A stretch of 64,000 nt of DNA from Mycobacterium paraense (GCF_002101815.1 NZ_LQPM01000044.1:24755-88754), one strand, 5' to 3'. Shown: positions 17,360 through 26,719, numbered from the stretch's first letter. The notes: generated from the letters alone by a model not told the origin. A program made the numbers and translations.

Positions 17360-18551
17360 GCGGCTCTCCTATATACGATTCAAAACGCTTGTTATATAAG
17401 GCAAATCGCTCGTCGACCTGTTCCTCGCGCAGGCCGAAATCGCCGAGACCGTAGGGCGGGCGTGCCAACTCGCGGGGACGCTCTTTGAGCCAGCGCCGCA
17501 TCGCCTCCTCGGCCGGGGCGGTGAGCGGCAGGCCGACGGCGTCGTAGGCGCGGGCCACCTGCCCGATCGGGTCGGCCACCGCGTCGTCGAACCCGATGTC
17601 GGTGACCCGGGAAGCCTGGTCGGCCCAGTCGTCGCGCACCGCCGTCGCCCGGTCATTGGTCCAGCCCATCCGCTCCAGCCACTGCGCGCCCACCCGGGGC
17701 CTGTCGACGGCGTCGGCGTGCATCGCGTGCAGGGTGGCGTTCAGGCTGGCCCCCGACGCGATCGTGGCCCGCGGGTCGCGATGCATGTGGACGATGTGCG
17801 CGTCGGGAAACCGCGCCCGCAGCAAGTCCAGATAGCCAAGGTGCGCAGGGGATTTGAGCACCCAGCGTTGCGGCGGCGGACCACCGCCGAAAAACCGTTG
17901 CCGCTTCTGCCACTGCAGGAATTGCAGCATGCGGTGCAGGTGATCGTAGGCCGGCGAGAAGTCCTGTTCGTCGAGCCAGGCCCGGTAATGCGGAAGGTGG
18001 GACCCGGACTCGGGCACGTGCGACAAGAACGCGTCGGCCAGAAAGACGATCTCCTCCTCGGCCTCGCGCGCGTACATGGGGTGGATGGCGAACAGCTCCG
18101 GCGCGAGTTCGCGGGACTTGGCCTCCCGCGCCTCGCTGATCGCGATGCGGGGATCGACGCCGGCGAATTCGTGGTCCAGCCGCGGCGCGACCTCGACCAC
18201 CTCCCAGCCGTAGGCGCACGCGAAGCGCGGGTCGGCGGCCAGCAGTCGCTGCAGCAGCGTGGTGCCGCTGCGCATCATTCCGACGACGACGACCGGCGCG
18301 GTGATGTGCTCCTCGAGGATCTCCGGGTGGCGGCGGATCCACTCGGCCGCCCGCAGCCGCATCCGCAGGCTGTGCACGATCCCTGACCGCAGGATGTGGA
18401 TTCCGATGGCGTTGAGGTCGGCGCGCGCGTAGTCGGCCAGCAACACGCGCAGCGGGCGTTCGAACTCCCCGGGGCCCCAGTCGTCCAGCGCTTCCTTGCG
18501 CTGCGCGTCGGCCATGACGGCCAGCGGGTCGAAGGGGTCGGAATGTCCCAC
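17352..18551 (-). CDS. Sulfotransferase-family protein
   Basis: A 399-residue P-loop protein of the actinobacterial sulfotransferase family. The 5'-phosphosulfate loop APVVVVGMMRSGTTLLQRLL is at about residues 85-104. The 3'-phosphate region is in FPDAHIVHMHRDPRATIASG, with the conserved Arg/Ser spacing. Mycobacteria encode many such genes, and only a few (the Stf types) have proven lipid or carbohydrate substrates. It overlaps its downstream neighbour by 8 bp and follows the NTF2-like gene by 4 bp. Transfer of sulfate from PAPS to an alcohol is the family activity; the acceptor here is unknown. Confidence 0.82.
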   Translation of the reverse strand: MGHSDPFDPLAVMADAQRKEALDDWGPGEFERPLRVLLADYARADLNAIGIHILRSGIVHSLRMRLRAAEWIRRHPEILEEHITAPVVVVGMMRSGTTLLQRLLAADPRFACAYGWEVVEVAPRLDHEFAGVDPRIAISEAREAKSRELAPELFAIHPMYAREAEEEIVFLADAFLSHVPESGSHLPHYRAWLDEQDFSPAYDHLHRMLQFLQWQKRQRFFGGGPPPQRWVLKSPAHLGYLDLLRARFPDAHIVHMHRDPRATIASGASLNATLHAMHADAVDRPRVGAQWLERMGWTNDRATAVRDDWADQASRVTDIGFDDAVADPIGQVARAYDAVGLPLTAPAEEAMRRWLKERPRELARPPYGLGDFGLREEQVDERFALYNKRFESYIGEPHA

Positions 18552-18555
18552 CGGG

Positions 18556-19008
18556 TCAGAACTTCAGGTGATGGCTGACGTCGCCGACCTGGTCGACGAA
18601 CATGGTGCGGCTGTCGAAGCGCCAGACGCCGTCGATCCGGTGGAAGGTGTCCTTGTAATGCCCGGTCACGATCACCTGTAGCGGCAGATCGGGGGTGGCC
18701 TGGGTGACGCAGTAATACGAGGTGCTGCTTGCGGTTCCCTGCGCATCGTCGATGTGCAACTGCACGTTGGTGGTGTTGTGTTTGGTCTTGGGGGTGCCGT
18801 CCTCGTAGAGGCGAGTGGCCATCTCGTACATCTCGCGCACTCTGGCGGATCCGGCGAACACCGTCTCGGGTGGACCGTTCTCCACCCCGCAGATGCGGCC
18901 GTGCTCGAAGAGCCGGGCCACGCTGTCCAGGTCTCCGCGGTCGAGGAGCTCAGCGTAGGCGTAAATCAGGTTGCTGATTTCTGTCGCGCTGTCACTCACG
19001 CCGACCAT
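18556..19008 (-). CDS. SnoaL/NTF2-like protein
   Basis: A 150-residue alpha+beta cone protein of the NTF2-like (SnoaL_4-type) group. The helix EISNLIYAYAELLDRGDLDSVARLFEH and the final strands VTGHYKDTFHRIDGVWRFDSRTMFVD are characteristic. Members include steroid isomerases, dehydratases and ring-hydroxylating dioxygenase beta subunits, so a small hydrophobic substrate is plausible. I chose ATG 19008 (MVGVSDS). It is the first gene of the minus-strand run and is divergent from the plus-strand SDR pair, with a shared 52-bp promoter gap. Confidence 0.82.
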   Translation of the reverse strand: MVGVSDSATEISNLIYAYAELLDRGDLDSVARLFEHGRICGVENGPPETVFAGSARVREMYEMATRLYEDGTPKTKHNTTNVQLHIDDAQGTASSTSYYCVTQATPDLPLQVIVTGHYKDTFHRIDGVWRFDSRTMFVDQVGDVSHHLKF

Positions 19009-19060
19009 GTTGGCAGACCCGCGCTCATTTACATAGAACCCCCCACTATTCTTGGTCGCC

Positions 19061-19963
19061 GTGACGTCATCGTGGACGCCGAGCCGGCTGGGCGACCTGA
19101 GCGGCAAACGAGTCATCGTGACCGGCGCAACCAACGGCGTCGGGTTGGGCACGGCACGGGCGCTGGCCCGAGCGGGCGCCCACGTGATCCTGGCCGTGCG
19201 CAACACGGAACTCGGCGAGCGGCGGGCGGCCGAGATGGGTGGCTCCACCACGGTGGCCAAGCTCGACCTCGCCGACCTGTCTTCGGTGCGCGCCTTCGCC
19301 GCCCTGATCGACGGGCCGGTCGACATCCTGATCAACAACGCCGGCACCCTCACCGATCGGCGCACCGACACCGTCGACGGCTTCGAGATGACGTTGGGCA
19401 CCAACCTGCTCGGTCCGTTCGCACTGACCAACCTGCTGTTGCCCCGGGTGCGTTCGCAGGTCATCAACGTCGGCTCCGATGCCCACCGCCATGCGACGTT
19501 GCGCCTCGACGACCTGCATCTGCGCCGGCACAAGTGGACGAGGCTGGGCGCCTACGGCCAGTCGAAGCTCGCGGTGATGTTGTGGGGGCTCGAGCTGGAC
19601 CGCCGGCTGCGCGCCGCCGGATCGCCGATCGTCACGCAGCTCACCCATCCGGGGTGGGTGGCCTCGAATCTGTCGCACCTGTCCGACTCGCCGCTGATGT
19701 CGTTGTCGCACAAGGCGGTCAAGGTCGTGGCCGACCGCCTGGCAAATGACATCGACGAGGGCGCCGCGCCCACGCTGTACTGCATCAGCGAGCCGGTGCC
19801 GCCGGGCAGCTATGTCGGCGTCAGCGGCAGGATGGGCCTGCGCGGCGGTCCCGTGCTCATCGGCCGCTCGGTGCTCGCCTGCGACTACGACGCCGCCGCG
19901 CGCCTCGTCGCGTTCGCCGAGCAGGAGACCGGCACGAAGCTGGAGGTGACCACCCGTGGGTGA
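19061..19963 (+). CDS. Short-chain dehydrogenase/reductase (retinol-dehydrogenase-like)
   Basis: A 300-residue SDR. Motifs are TGATNGVGLGTARALARAGA for NADP binding, INNAG in VDILINNAGTLTD, and YGQSK as the YxxxK active site. The long C terminus (HPGWVASNL ... VPPGSYVGVSGRMGLRG) resembles the retinol-dehydrogenase-like SDR branch. The start is either GTG 19061 or TTG 19052. It overlaps the next SDR by 8 bp, so the two are probably translated together. The substrate is unknown. Confidence 0.84.
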   Translation: MTSSWTPSRLGDLSGKRVIVTGATNGVGLGTARALARAGAHVILAVRNTELGERRAAEMGGSTTVAKLDLADLSSVRAFAALIDGPVDILINNAGTLTDRRTDTVDGFEMTLGTNLLGPFALTNLLLPRVRSQVINVGSDAHRHATLRLDDLHLRRHKWTRLGAYGQSKLAVMLWGLELDRRLRAAGSPIVTQLTHPGWVASNLSHLSDSPLMSLSHKAVKVVADRLANDIDEGAAPTLYCISEPVPPGSYVGVSGRMGLRGGPVLIGRSVLACDYDAAARLVAFAEQETGTKLEVTTRG

Positions 19964-20777
19964 ACTCGACAACACCGTCGCCGTCATCACCGGCGCGGCG
20001 CGCGGCCAGGGTCGCAGCCACGCCGTCGCGCTCGCCGAACGGGGTGCCGACATCATCGCCGTGGACATCTGCGCCGACATCGACGCGATTCCGTACGCGC
20101 TGGGCACCAAGGCCGACCTCGACGAGACCGCGCGCCTGGTCGCCGACGCGGGCCGCAGGGTGGCGCCGGTCGTCGCCGACGTGCGCGACCTCGCGCAGCT
20201 GGAGGCCGCGGTGCAGGCCGGGATCGACGAGCTGGGCGAGGTCGACGTCGTCATCGCCAACGCCGGGGTGGTCGCCATGGGCGACCCCGAGCCCCGCTCC
20301 GAACCTGTGTTCAACACCATCGTCGACACGAACCTCAAGGGCGTCTGGAACACGATGCTGGCGGCGGTGCCATCAATCGTGCGCAAGGGCCGGGGCGGTT
20401 CGGTGGTGCTGGTCAGTTCGGCGCAGGGCCTGACCGGCCGGGGCGGCGACGGCAGCGCCGCGATGTTCGCCTACGCCGCCGCCAAGCACGGCGTGGTGGG
20501 GCTCATGCGATCGGCGGCCAACGCGTATGCGCGGCACAACATTCGGGTCAACTCGGTGAACCCCAGCGGTGTCGCGACGCCGATGATCCTCAACGATTTC
20601 GTGGCGAACCGGATGATCGAGAATCCCAACCCGGCCGTCTCGCAGACGCTGCTGCCCGGCGTGCCGTTGGTCGAGACGCGCGACGTCACCGAGGCGGTGC
20701 TGTGGCTCGCCGGCCCGCGGTCACGGTATGTGACGGGCGTGTCGATCCCGATCGACGCCGGTCACCTCGTCATGTGA
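19956..20777 (+). CDS. Mycofactocin-type SDR oxidoreductase
   Basis: A 273-residue SDR with the signature of the mycofactocin-coupled subfamily: TGAARGQGRSHAVALAERGADIIAVDIC, then an insertion (ADIDAIPYALGTKADLDETARLV) that lengthens the NAD site and prevents exchange of bound cofactor. Catalytic residues are in VVLVSSAQGL and YAAAKHG. Enzymes of this group oxidise alcohols with a tightly bound NAD that is recycled by the peptide-derived redox carrier mycofactocin. Its pairing with another SDR, a sulfotransferase-like and an NTF2-like protein suggests metabolism of a lipid or steroid alcohol. Confidence 0.87.
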   Translation: MGELDNTVAVITGAARGQGRSHAVALAERGADIIAVDICADIDAIPYALGTKADLDETARLVADAGRRVAPVVADVRDLAQLEAAVQAGIDELGEVDVVIANAGVVAMGDPEPRSEPVFNTIVDTNLKGVWNTMLAAVPSIVRKGRGGSVVLVSSAQGLTGRGGDGSAAMFAYAAAKHGVVGLMRSAANAYARHNIRVNSVNPSGVATPMILNDFVANRMIENPNPAVSQTLLPGVPLVETRDVTEAVLWLAGPRSRYVTGVSIPIDAGHLVM

Positions 20778-20783
20778 CGGGAA

Positions 20784-20978
20784 TCAGCCGCGGACGACCT
20801 TGCCGGCCTTGATGCAGGACGTGCAGACGTTCAGCCGCTGCCTGTTGCCACCCGGACGGGTCACGACGTGCACGGTCTGGACGTTGGGGTCCCACCGGCG
20901 GCTGGTGCGGCGGTGGGAGTGCGACACCGACTTGCCGAAGCCGGGGCCTTTCCCGCAGATATCGCACACAGCGGCCAT
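20784..20978 (-). CDS. rpmB: 50S ribosomal protein L28, zinc-binding (C+) form
   Basis: A 64-residue bL28. Two CxxC pairs, VCDICGKG at the start and NVCTSCIKAG near the end, make this the zinc-ribbon (C+) paralogue. The middle GFGKSVSHSHRRTSRRWDPNVQ is canonical L28. In mycobacteria C+ ribosomal proteins are used when zinc is sufficient and are replaced by C- forms under Zur control in scarcity. It is divergent from the DAK2 gene, an arrangement common in Gram-positive bacteria. Confidence 0.95.
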   Translation of the reverse strand: MAAVCDICGKGPGFGKSVSHSHRRTSRRWDPNVQTVHVVTRPGGNRQRLNVCTSCIKAGKVVRG

Positions 20979-21260
20979 GGTTCTAGCTCCTCAAATGTTC
21001 GGGGGTCCGGCAGGTGGCCGGGACAGCCCGGGATGACTCGGGCCAGCCCAGGATACCGACTGACATGGGCAACCACCAAAACGATCAACACCCGTCCGCG
21101 GCGTAGCCCCGGGAGTGTCGCCCGCTCTGGCTAGGCTCAATGCGCGGGTGCACTCAGGCAGCGGGTGCCCGCCGTGGCCGGCCGCCGCGCGCGTCGTCGC
21201 CGGGCTACGCTGGCGCCCACCGGGGGCCGGCGCTGGGAGGCTCCGAGGGAGGTGGGTCGC

Positions 21261-22931
21261 TTGGGCACGTCAGAGGCGCTGCTGGACGCCGCGACCCTGC
21301 GGGACTGGGCCCACACCGCGGTCAGCGATTTGATCACCCACATCGACGAAATCAACCGGCTCAACGTCTTTCCGGTCGCCGATTCCGACACCGGCGCCAA
21401 CATGCTGTTCACCATGCGTTCGGCGTTGGCGGAGGCGAACGCGGGCGCCGCGGCCGAGGGCTGCGTGGCCCGGGTGGCCGCGGCCCTGTCCTCCGGTGCA
21501 CTGAACGGCGCCCGCGGCAATTCCGGGGTGATCCTGTCGCAGATCCTGCGCGGGATCGCCGATGTGACCGCGGCCGCGGCGGCAGGCGCCGGCGGCGAGC
21601 TGCGCCACATGGACGCGGCCCTCCTCGGGGCGGGGCTGCAGCGCGGCGTCGAGCTGGTCATCGCGTCGATGGGCGGCGACGAGGTGCCCGGGACCATCGT
21701 GTCGGTGTTGCGGGCCGCCGCCGACGCCGTCGAAAAATGCGCCGACGAGGGGCTGCCCGCGGCGATCACCGCCGCCGGTGACGCCGCGGTGGTCGCGCTG
21801 GAAAAGACCCCCGAGCAGCTCGACGTCCTGGCCGACGCCGGGGCGGTGGACGCCGGCGGCCGCGGCCTGCTGGTGCTGCTGGACGCGCTGCGCTGCAGCA
21901 TCGGCGGGCAGGCGCCCGCGCGCACGGTCTACGAGCCCGCGCCGCGCGCCCCGGAGCCGCAGGCCGCCGCCGAGCGCCCGGGGCCGCAGTTCGAGGTGAT
22001 GTACCGGCTGGACGGCTGCGACGCCACGGCCGTCAACCGGCTGCGCAATCGGCTCGAGGAGCTCGGGGAATCGGTGGCGCTGGCGCAGGCGGCCGCGCAG
22101 GAATCCGCCCGGATCGACAGCTACTCCGTGCACGTGCACACCGACGACGCCGGCGCCGCCGTCGAAGCGGGCCTGGCGGTGGGCCGGCTCAGCCGGATCG
22201 TCATCTCGGCCCTGAGCTCCGGCGCCGCCGGGCTGCCCGCCGGGGGCTGGACGCGCGAACGGGCCGTGCTGGCCGTCGTCGACGGCGAGGGCGCCGCCGA
22301 GTTGTTCGCCGCCGAGGGCGCCTGCGTGCTGCGGCCCGATCCGGACGCGAACATCAGCGCACACCAGCTGGTGCGGGCGGTCGTCGACACCGGCGCCGCC
22401 CAGGTGATGGTCCTGCCCAACGGGTATGTGGCCGCCGAGGAGCTGGTGGCGGGGTGCACCGCGGCCATCGGGTGGGGCATCGACGTGGTGCCGATCCCGA
22501 CCGGGTCGATGGTGCAGGGCCTGGCCGCCCTGGCCGTGCACGACGCGGAACGGCAGGCGGTCGACGACGGCTTCACCATGGCCCGCGCGGCCGGCGCGTC
22601 CCGGCACGGATCGGTGCGCATCGCGACCGAAAGCGCGCTGACGTGGGCCGGGCCCTGCCGGCCGGGCGACGGCCTGGGCATCGCCGGCGACGAGGTGCTC
22701 ATCGTCGCCGCCGACGCGGCCGGGGCCGCGATCGGGCTGCTCGATCTGCTGCTGGCTTCGGGAGGCGACCTGGTGACCGTGCTGATCGGCGCGGGCATCG
22801 AGGGCGAGGCCGACGCCACCGCCCTGGGTGACACCCTGCAGGACCACGTGCACGACCACCACCCGGGCACCGAGCTGATGACCTACCGCACCGGCCACCG
22901 CGGCGACGTCCTGCTGATCGGGGTCGAGTAG
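21261..22931 (+). CDS. DAK2-domain (FakA-like) protein, intact
   Basis: A 556-residue protein. The N-terminal DAK2 domain (about residues 5-200) has LNVFPVADSDTGANMLFTMR, the Asp-rich nucleotide/Mg loop, plus GARGNSGVILSQIL. The C-terminal DegV-like part includes VMVLPNGYVAAEE and VVPIPTGSMVQGLAAL. In Firmicutes FakA of this architecture phosphorylates fatty acids held by FakB; that role in mycobacteria is unproven. TTG 21261 fits the Shine-Dalgarno GGGAGG better than GTG 21252. As I recall, H37Rv annotates this gene as two pieces (Rv2975c/Rv2974c); here one uninterrupted frame is seen. recG starts 2 bp downstream. Confidence 0.85.
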   Translation: MGTSEALLDAATLRDWAHTAVSDLITHIDEINRLNVFPVADSDTGANMLFTMRSALAEANAGAAAEGCVARVAAALSSGALNGARGNSGVILSQILRGIADVTAAAAAGAGGELRHMDAALLGAGLQRGVELVIASMGGDEVPGTIVSVLRAAADAVEKCADEGLPAAITAAGDAAVVALEKTPEQLDVLADAGAVDAGGRGLLVLLDALRCSIGGQAPARTVYEPAPRAPEPQAAAERPGPQFEVMYRLDGCDATAVNRLRNRLEELGESVALAQAAAQESARIDSYSVHVHTDDAGAAVEAGLAVGRLSRIVISALSSGAAGLPAGGWTRERAVLAVVDGEGAAELFAAEGACVLRPDPDANISAHQLVRAVVDTGAAQVMVLPNGYVAAEELVAGCTAAIGWGIDVVPIPTGSMVQGLAALAVHDAERQAVDDGFTMARAAGASRHGSVRIATESALTWAGPCRPGDGLGIAGDEVLIVAADAAGAAIGLLDLLLASGGDLVTVLIGAGIEGEADATALGDTLQDHVHDHHPGTELMTYRTGHRGDVLLIGVE

Positions 22932-22933
22932 CC

Positions 22934-25150
22934 GTGGCATCGCTGTCCGACCGGCTGACCTTCGTGGTGGGCGGCAAAGCCGTTCCGCTTTTGGACGAGA
23001 TCTTCGGCATCCGCACCGTCGACGACCTGCTGCGCCACTACCCGCGCGGCTACTCCGAGGGCGCGAGCCTCTGGGGCTTCGGCGACGAGCGGCCCGAGGA
23101 GGGTGAGCACATCACCATCGTCGACGTCATCACCGATGCGTTCACCAAGCCGATGAGGGACCCGAAGAAGAAGTACTGCCGCATCACCGTCGGGAGCGGG
23201 CGCAACAAGGTGACGGCCACATTCTTCAATGCGGGCTGGATCAGCAAGGATCTCACCAAAAACACCAAGGTGATGCTCTCCGGCGAAGTCGGTTACTACA
23301 AGGGCGCAATGCAGTTCACGCACCCGGCCTTCCTCATCCTGGAATCGCCGGACGGAAAGACCCACGGCACCAAGTCGCTCGCCAAGATAGCCGGCGCGTC
23401 ACGAGCCACCACCGCCGAAGAGGTCATCGATGCTTACGAACGTCGCTTCTTCGCGATCTATCCCGCCGCCGCGAAATTGCAGAGCTGGGACATCTTCGCC
23501 TGCGTGCGCCAGGTGCTCGACGTCCTGGATCCGGTGCCCGATCCGCTGCCGGAGGACTTGCGCGCCGAACTCGGCCTGATCTCCGAGGACCAGGCGCTGC
23601 GCGCGATCCACCTTTCCGAGGACGAGCGCGAACGCCAAAGGGCCCGTGAGCGATTGACGTTCGACGAGGCCGTCGGCCTGCAATGGGCGCTGGTCGCCCG
23701 CCGCCACGGTGAGCTGTCCGAATCGGGGCCGCCGGCGCCGTCGCGGCCGGACGGCCTGAAGGCGGAGTTGTTGCGGCGGCTGCCCTTCGAGCTGACGGCG
23801 GGGCAGCGCGACGTGCTCGACGTGCTGTCCGGCGGGCTGGCGGCGACCCGCCCGATGAACCGCCTGCTGCAGGGTGAGGTCGGCTCCGGCAAGACGATCG
23901 TCGCCGTGCTGGCGATGTTGCAGATGGTCGACGCCGGCTACCAGTGCGCGTTGCTCGCCCCGACGGAAGTGCTTGCGGCGCAACATCTCCGGTCAATCCG
24001 CGACGTCCTCGGCGAGTTGGCGATGGCGGGCCAGCTGGGCGGGGCCGACAACGCCACGCGGGTGGCGCTGCTCACCGGCTCCATGACGGCCGCGCACAAG
24101 AAGCACGTGCGCGACGAGGTCGCGAGCGGCCAGGCCGGCATCGTCGTCGGCACCCACGCCTTGCTGCAGGACGCGGTGGAGTTCCACAACCTGGGCATGG
24201 TGGTGGTCGACGAACAGCATCGGTTCGGCGTCGAACAGCGAGACCAATTGCGCGCCAAGGCCCGTGCCGGCATCACACCGCACCTGCTGGTGATGACGGC
24301 GACGCCGATACCGCGCACCGTCGCGCTCACGGTATACGGCGACCTGGAGACCTCGACGCTGCGCGAACTTCCGCGCGGGCGCCAGCCGATCGCCAGCAAC
24401 GTCATCTTCATCGGCGACAAGCCCGCCTGGCTCGATCGTGCCTGGCACCGCATCATCGAGGAGGTCTCGGCCGGCCGCCAGGCCTACGTGGTGGCGCCCC
24501 GGATCGACGAGTCCGACGACACCGAAAAAAGCGAGGAGGTCCGCCGGCCTTCGGCGACCGCGGTGGGACTCTTCGACACGCTGCGCTCCGGGGAGCTGGC
24601 GGACCTTCGGCTGGGGCTCATGCACGGGCGGCTGTCCGCCGACGACAAGGACGCCGCGATGGCCGCCTTCCGCGCCGGTGACATCGATGTGCTGGTGTGC
24701 ACCACCGTCATCGAGGTCGGCGTCGACGTGCCCAATGCCACGGTCATGCTGGTGATGGACGCCGACCGGTTCGGCATCAGCCAGCTGCATCAGCTGCGCG
24801 GGCGCATCGGCCGCGGCGAGCATCCCAGCCTGTGCCTGCTGGCCAGCTGGGTCCCCCCGGATTCGCATGCCGGCCGGCGGCTGCGTGCCGTCGCCGAGAC
24901 GATGGACGGGTTCGCCCTGGCCGACCTTGACCTCAAGGAGCGCCGCGAGGGAGACGTGTTGGGCCGCAACCAATCCGGCAGGGCGGTCACCCTGCGGCTG
25001 CTGTCGCTGGCCGACCACGGAGCCTACATCGAGGCCGCCCGCGACTTCGCGGTCCAGGCGTACGAGCGAGACCCGTCGAACCCCGGATTGGCCTTGCTCG
25101 CCGCGCGTTTCACCGACACCGATCGAATCGAATACCTCGACAAATCATGA
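22934..25150 (+). CDS. recG: ATP-dependent DNA helicase RecG
   Basis: A 738-residue RecG, which reverses stalled replication forks and branch-migrates Holliday junctions. An N-terminal wedge/OB domain (about residues 50-150) precedes the helicase motor: Walker A GEVGSGKTIVAVLAMLQM near residues 313-330, motif II VVDEQHRFGVEQR (DEQH box), motif III TATPIPRT, and RGRIGRGEHPSLCLL in motif VI. It has a GTG start 2 bp after the DAK2 gene, and its last codons overlap the next gene start (ATGA). The DAK2-recG-nuclease order suggests an operon. Confidence 0.96.
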   Translation: MASLSDRLTFVVGGKAVPLLDEIFGIRTVDDLLRHYPRGYSEGASLWGFGDERPEEGEHITIVDVITDAFTKPMRDPKKKYCRITVGSGRNKVTATFFNAGWISKDLTKNTKVMLSGEVGYYKGAMQFTHPAFLILESPDGKTHGTKSLAKIAGASRATTAEEVIDAYERRFFAIYPAAAKLQSWDIFACVRQVLDVLDPVPDPLPEDLRAELGLISEDQALRAIHLSEDERERQRARERLTFDEAVGLQWALVARRHGELSESGPPAPSRPDGLKAELLRRLPFELTAGQRDVLDVLSGGLAATRPMNRLLQGEVGSGKTIVAVLAMLQMVDAGYQCALLAPTEVLAAQHLRSIRDVLGELAMAGQLGGADNATRVALLTGSMTAAHKKHVRDEVASGQAGIVVGTHALLQDAVEFHNLGMVVVDEQHRFGVEQRDQLRAKARAGITPHLLVMTATPIPRTVALTVYGDLETSTLRELPRGRQPIASNVIFIGDKPAWLDRAWHRIIEEVSAGRQAYVVAPRIDESDDTEKSEEVRRPSATAVGLFDTLRSGELADLRLGLMHGRLSADDKDAAMAAFRAGDIDVLVCTTVIEVGVDVPNATVMLVMDADRFGISQLHQLRGRIGRGEHPSLCLLASWVPPDSHAGRRLRAVAETMDGFALADLDLKERREGDVLGRNQSGRAVTLRLLSLADHGAYIEAARDFAVQAYERDPSNPGLALLAARFTDTDRIEYLDKS

Positions 25151-25857
25151 ATCGCAAGCTGCTGCTGTGGTTGTCGGCGCTCGCCGTGCTGGCGGTGCTG
25201 GTGGCCTATCAGACGCTGGGATCGGAGGCCGCCAAACGCGCCGAGGTGGCCGCCCGCGCCGACGTGCCCACCGTGCAGCCGGGCACCGACGTGCTCGGTG
25301 GTGTCGCGGTGGTTCCCGAGCGGGCCCACCGCTACGACTACCGGCGCCCGGCGTTCGGCGACGCCTGGGACGACAACAACGACGCGCCGCTGGGGCACAA
25401 CGGTTGTGACACCCGCGACGACATCCTCGACCGTGACCTCGTCGACAAGACGTACGTGTCGATCAAGCGCTGCCCGAACGCGGTGGCCACCGGCACCCTG
25501 CACGACCCGTACACCAACACCACGATCGCCTTCGCGCGCGGCGCCAAGGTCGGCGAGGCGGTGCAGATCGACCACATCGTCCCGCTGGCCTACGCCTGGG
25601 ACATGGGGGCCTACGCCTGGCCGCCGCCGGAGCGGCTGCGATTCGCCAACGACCCGGCCAACCTGCTGGCCGTCGAAGGGCAGGCCAACCAGGACAAGGG
25701 CGACTCGCCCCCGGCCCAGTGGATGCCGCCGAACACCGCGTTCGCGTGTCAGTACGCCATGCAGTTCATCGCCGTGCTGCGCGGCTACCAGTTACCGGTG
25801 GACCAGGCCTCCGCGGGCGTGCTGCGGCAGGCCGCGGCCACCTGCCCGACGGGGTGA
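25147..25857 (+). CDS. Secreted/anchored HNH nuclease-like protein (Rv2972c-like)
   Basis: A 236-residue exported protein. It begins MNRKLLLWLSALAVLAVLVA, a signal peptide or anchor. The C-terminal HNH motif is clear: VQIDHIVPLAYAWDMGA with catalytic His, then FANDPANLLAVEGQANQDKG with the Asn and Lys typical of the GmrSD/DUF1524-type HNH fold. Four cysteines could form disulfides outside the cell. It may degrade extracellular DNA, but no activity is established. The start overlaps the recG stop by 4 bp. The converging aldo-keto reductase ends 10 bp away. Confidence 0.85.
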   Translation: MNRKLLLWLSALAVLAVLVAYQTLGSEAAKRAEVAARADVPTVQPGTDVLGGVAVVPERAHRYDYRRPAFGDAWDDNNDAPLGHNGCDTRDDILDRDLVDKTYVSIKRCPNAVATGTLHDPYTNTTIAFARGAKVGEAVQIDHIVPLAYAWDMGAYAWPPPERLRFANDPANLLAVEGQANQDKGDSPPAQWMPPNTAFACQYAMQFIAVLRGYQLPVDQASAGVLRQAAATCPTG

Positions 25858-25867
25858 CCGGAACGGA

Positions 25868-26719
25868 TTACGGGCCCTCGTACGTGTTCGGGTCCGGGCG
25901 CAGCCGGGTGCCGTCGTTGAGACCGTTGATCGCGTCCATGTGCTCGCCGGCCAACTCGAAATCGAAGATGTCGACGTTGGTGGCGATGTGCTCGGGCCGG
26001 CTCGAGCGGAAAATCACCGAGTTGCCCAATTGCACGTTCCACCGGAGCAGAACCTGCGCGGGCGTCTTGCCGTATTCGGCGGCGACCGAGTTCAGCGTCG
26101 GGTTGTCCATCAGCTTGCCGAGCACCAGCGGCGTGTAGGACTGCGTGACGACGTTGTGCTCCGCGTTCGCTTTGCGCAGGTCGGCCTGGTTGAGCAGCGG
26201 GTGCAGCTCGACCTGGTTGACCGCCGGGGTGACGAAGGTCAGGTCGATGACCGTGGAGAGGTAATCCTCGGTGAAGTTGGACACTCCGATCGAGCGGGCG
26301 TGGCCTTCCCCGCGGGATTGGATCATGCCGCCGAACGCGTCGACGTATTTACCCTGCGCCGGTGCCGGCCAATGAATGAGGTAGAGGTCGACATAGTCGA
26401 GGCCGAGTCGCTCCAGGCTCGCGCTGCAGGCCTGCTGGGCCTTGCTGAAACCATGCTCCGGGGTGGCCAGCTTGGTGGTGACGAACAGCTCCGCGCGCGG
26501 GATGCCGGACGCCGCGATCGCGCGGCCGACGCCGGCCTCGTTGCCGTAGGCGGCGGCGGTGTCGATGAGCCGGCACCCGATCTCCAGCGCGGCCGCGACG
26601 GCGCGCTCGGCCTCGTCCTCCGAGAGGTCGGCGACGCCCAGGCCGAGCACCGGCATGGTGTTCTCGTCGTTAAGAGCGATCGACGGTATGGCGGAGCCCG
26701 ACTCGCCAGTCAATGTCAT
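25868..26719 (-). CDS. Aldo-keto reductase (Rv2971-like, AKR5 type)
   Basis: A 283-residue NADPH-dependent TIM-barrel reductase. The catalytic tetrad residues are in RLIDTAAAYGNEAGVG (Asp and Tyr), VTTKLATPEHG (Lys) and YLIHWPAP (His). It is the equivalent of Rv2971, a mycobacterial AKR reported to reduce dicarbonyls and linked to isoniazid response. Its ATG overlaps, as ATGA, the stop of a degenerate reading frame that encodes the C terminus of a second aldo-keto reductase. This implies that it was once the second gene of a tandem pair. Confidence 0.93.
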   Translation of the reverse strand: MTLTGESGSAIPSIALNDENTMPVLGLGVADLSEDEAERAVAAALEIGCRLIDTAAAYGNEAGVGRAIAASGIPRAELFVTTKLATPEHGFSKAQQACSASLERLGLDYVDLYLIHWPAPAQGKYVDAFGGMIQSRGEGHARSIGVSNFTEDYLSTVIDLTFVTPAVNQVELHPLLNQADLRKANAEHNVVTQSYTPLVLGKLMDNPTLNSVAAEYGKTPAQVLLRWNVQLGNSVIFRSSRPEHIATNVDIFDFELAGEHMDAINGLNDGTRLRPDPNTYEGP

